From Cryptosporangium arvum DSM 44712 (lineage in GTDB: Bacteria > Actinomycetota > Actinomycetes > Mycobacteriales > Cryptosporangiaceae): DNA of 64,000 nucleotides. The position numbers and the translations under genes were made by a program. Shown in pieces: positions 63,028-64,000 of this stretch (position 1 is its first letter; the number at the start of each line of letters is the position of its first letter). The stretch lies in NCBI RefSeq assembly GCF_000585375.1, contig NZ_KK073874.1, forward strand, positions 1,364,001-1,428,000. The letters are read 5' to 3'. The notes beneath the pieces were generated by a model. The model searched no databases and was not told the DNA's origin. It saw only the letters and a program-made list of their open reading frames with translations.

Positions 63028-63127
63028 ACGGCCGACCCAGGACCGGTCCGGGCTCCTGCGGACGGGCAGCTAATGCGGCGGCTGCCCGTCCGCGCTCCAT
63101 TCACCGCGCCTCGGAAAGGGGGCGAGC

Positions 63128-64000
63128 ATGACCAAAGACTCAGGTGCGTTGGCCGGGCTCCTCGACTCCGCTGGGCTCACTCCGGACGTCCTCGCCGGTC
63201 TGATTGACATCGTCGGCGCCGGCGACCTGTCGGAGTTGCGGCGGCAACTGCGGACCGTCGGTGGCTGCTCCCGGCCGATCCAGCTGTCCGGAACCGTCTT
63301 CCGCCTCGACCCGGCCTCCGGCGTAATTGCGCCGTCCTGGTATTCGACGGAGGAGGCGACCGGAACTCTGCTTGTTCCATGCGGCTCCCGGCACGGCGTG
63401 CTGTGCCAAGCCTGCGCCCGGCGATATGCCGGTGACACCTGGTTCCTGATCTATGCCGGACTCGCGGGCGGTAAAGGTCGGGCGCCGTCGGTGCGGACAC
63501 ATCCGCGGCTGTTCGTCACGCTGACCGCACCCGGCTTTGGTCCGGTCCATTCCTCGAACGTCGGCTCGGACGGGAATCCTGCGCTCTGTCGTCCTCGGCG
63601 GGACCGGCCGATCTGCCCGCACGGCCTTCCGGCCTGGTGCCCGGCTCGGCATCCGGCGACCGATCCGCTGGTCGGTGCTCCGCTGTGTCATGGCTGCTAC
63701 GACTGGCCCGGCCTCGTCCTGTTCAACGCGCACGCCTCGGCGCTCTGGCACCGCTGGCGTATCCAACTCGGCCGTGAAGTGGCTCGGCTCGCCGGTCGGA
63801 CCGTGCGGGACGTCGCTGCGTTGGTGCGGGTCGCCTGCATGCGAGTCGCCGAGATGCAAGCGAGGGGCGCGGTCCACCTGCACGCGATCATCCGGGCCGA
63901 CGCTGCGACCGATCCCGACCGGGCGCCTCCGGCCTGGCTGACTGCCGACCTGCTCGCAGAGGCGGCGATCGAGGCGGCCGGCCGCGTGTGGATGGCGGCT
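63128..64000 (+). CDS. repSA: RepSA-type HUH replication initiator, cut by window end
   Basis: The frame from ATG 63128 (after GGAAAGGGGGCG) stays open to the last base, giving 291 codons. CSRPIQLSG, PCGSRHGVLCQACARRY, LFVTLTAPGFGPVH, CPHGLPAWC and LCHGCYDWPGLVLFNAHA match pSAM2 RepSA in order, and the HUH pair H250/H252 lies in GAVHLHAIIRAD. The nicking tyrosine region would be downstream, outside the window. It should start rolling-circle replication of the excised element. Confidence 0.92.
   Translation, partial: MTKDSGALAGLLDSAGLTPDVLAGLIDIVGAGDLSELRRQLRTVGGCSRPIQLSGTVFRLDPASGVIAPSWYSTEEATGTLLVPCGSRHGVLCQACARRYAGDTWFLIYAGLAGGKGRAPSVRTHPRLFVTLTAPGFGPVHSSNVGSDGNPALCRPRRDRPICPHGLPAWCPARHPATDPLVGAPLCHGCYDWPGLVLFNAHASALWHRWRIQLGREVARLAGRTVRDVAALVRVACMRVAEMQARGAVHLHAIIRADAATDPDRAPPAWLTADLLAEAAIEAAGRVWMAA

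Larger units (their letters stand above)
57452..64000 (+). mobile_element. Left part of an actinomycete integrative conjugative element (AICE)
   Basis: Integrase next to a tRNA-derived junction, excisionase, FtsK-type translocase and RepSA-type initiator together define a pSAM2-like AICE. Such elements excise, replicate by rolling circle and move double-stranded DNA through one TraB-like motor. Base composition is more AT-rich in its spacers than the chromosome. The right end and intact tRNA gene lie beyond the window. Confidence 0.88.

Overview
The window is high-GC DNA from a filamentous actinomycete. The evidence is dense GTG/ATG starts with 4-base stop/start overlaps, a cvnABCD conservon, three GGDEF proteins, a SoxR regulator with the CX2CXCX5C cluster, DUF3040, DUF574 and DUF742 proteins, and a pSAM2-type integrative element. 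The genus cannot be fixed from sequence alone.

Bases 1-27000 are mixed chromosomal functions. A GH13 trehalose-synthase-like enzyme (5' end outside the window) is coupled to a GCS2-type carboxylate-amine ligase, then a DUF574 methyltransferase coupled to a PAS-GGDEF-EAL protein. A secreted coiled-coil wall-hydrolase-like protein, a DUF3040 protein and a geranylgeranyl-reductase-type flavoprotein follow. The conservon cvnABCD (8623-12944, minus) is divergent from a three-gene MalEFG-type sugar importer with no ATPase of its own. Next come a kinase-like phosphotransferase and a histidine phosphatase, a bacterial expansin coupled to a phosphopantetheinyl transferase, a DM13 protein, a membrane GGDEF protein, a DesK/NarL-type two-component system, a phospholipase A2-like secreted protein and a membrane-anchored protein with a very long Ala/Gln/Arg repeat.

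Bases 27000-51600 hold hydrolases, a deaminase, an acyl-CoA synthetase, an isolated EboE-like TIM-barrel protein, two SDR enzymes, a Tat/lipoprotein Rieske protein, an M50-like membrane protein, a GntR/PEBP divergent pair, a CBS protein, a complete RbsB-A-C-type ABC importer followed by a CHASE-PAS histidine kinase, a SAM hydroxide adenosyltransferase, an alpha/beta hydrolase, soxR divergent from an SDR plus QueA-like pair with a well-formed SoxR promoter (19-bp spacer, palindromic box), and a PAS-GGDEF protein.

Bases 51685-54251 are the most unusual chromosomal stretch. Two neighbouring secreted proteins are built from two copies each of an unrecognised domain: CPDV at the start, a core reading FVQNAILGPLADKR, and a closing cysteine exactly 88 residues after the first in three of four copies. 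The second protein also carries long Asp/Ala repeats. Each gene is followed by the same roughly 100-base element: an 8-bp stem with compensatory base changes closing an 11-base loop of which ten bases are identical, then an intrinsic terminator whose stem also covaries.

From 57452 to the right edge lies the left part of an actinomycete integrative and conjugative element (AICE). It begins at a displaced 3' tRNA end (attL) and carries a tyrosine integrase, an excisionase, a PH-domain membrane protein, an SCO3933-like protein, an FtsK/TraB-type DNA translocase and a RepSA-type HUH replication initiator cut by the window end. Long spacers inside the element hold perfect inverted repeats and an intrinsic terminator that no gene explains. 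No rRNA, CRISPR array, insertion sequence or complete tRNA was seen.
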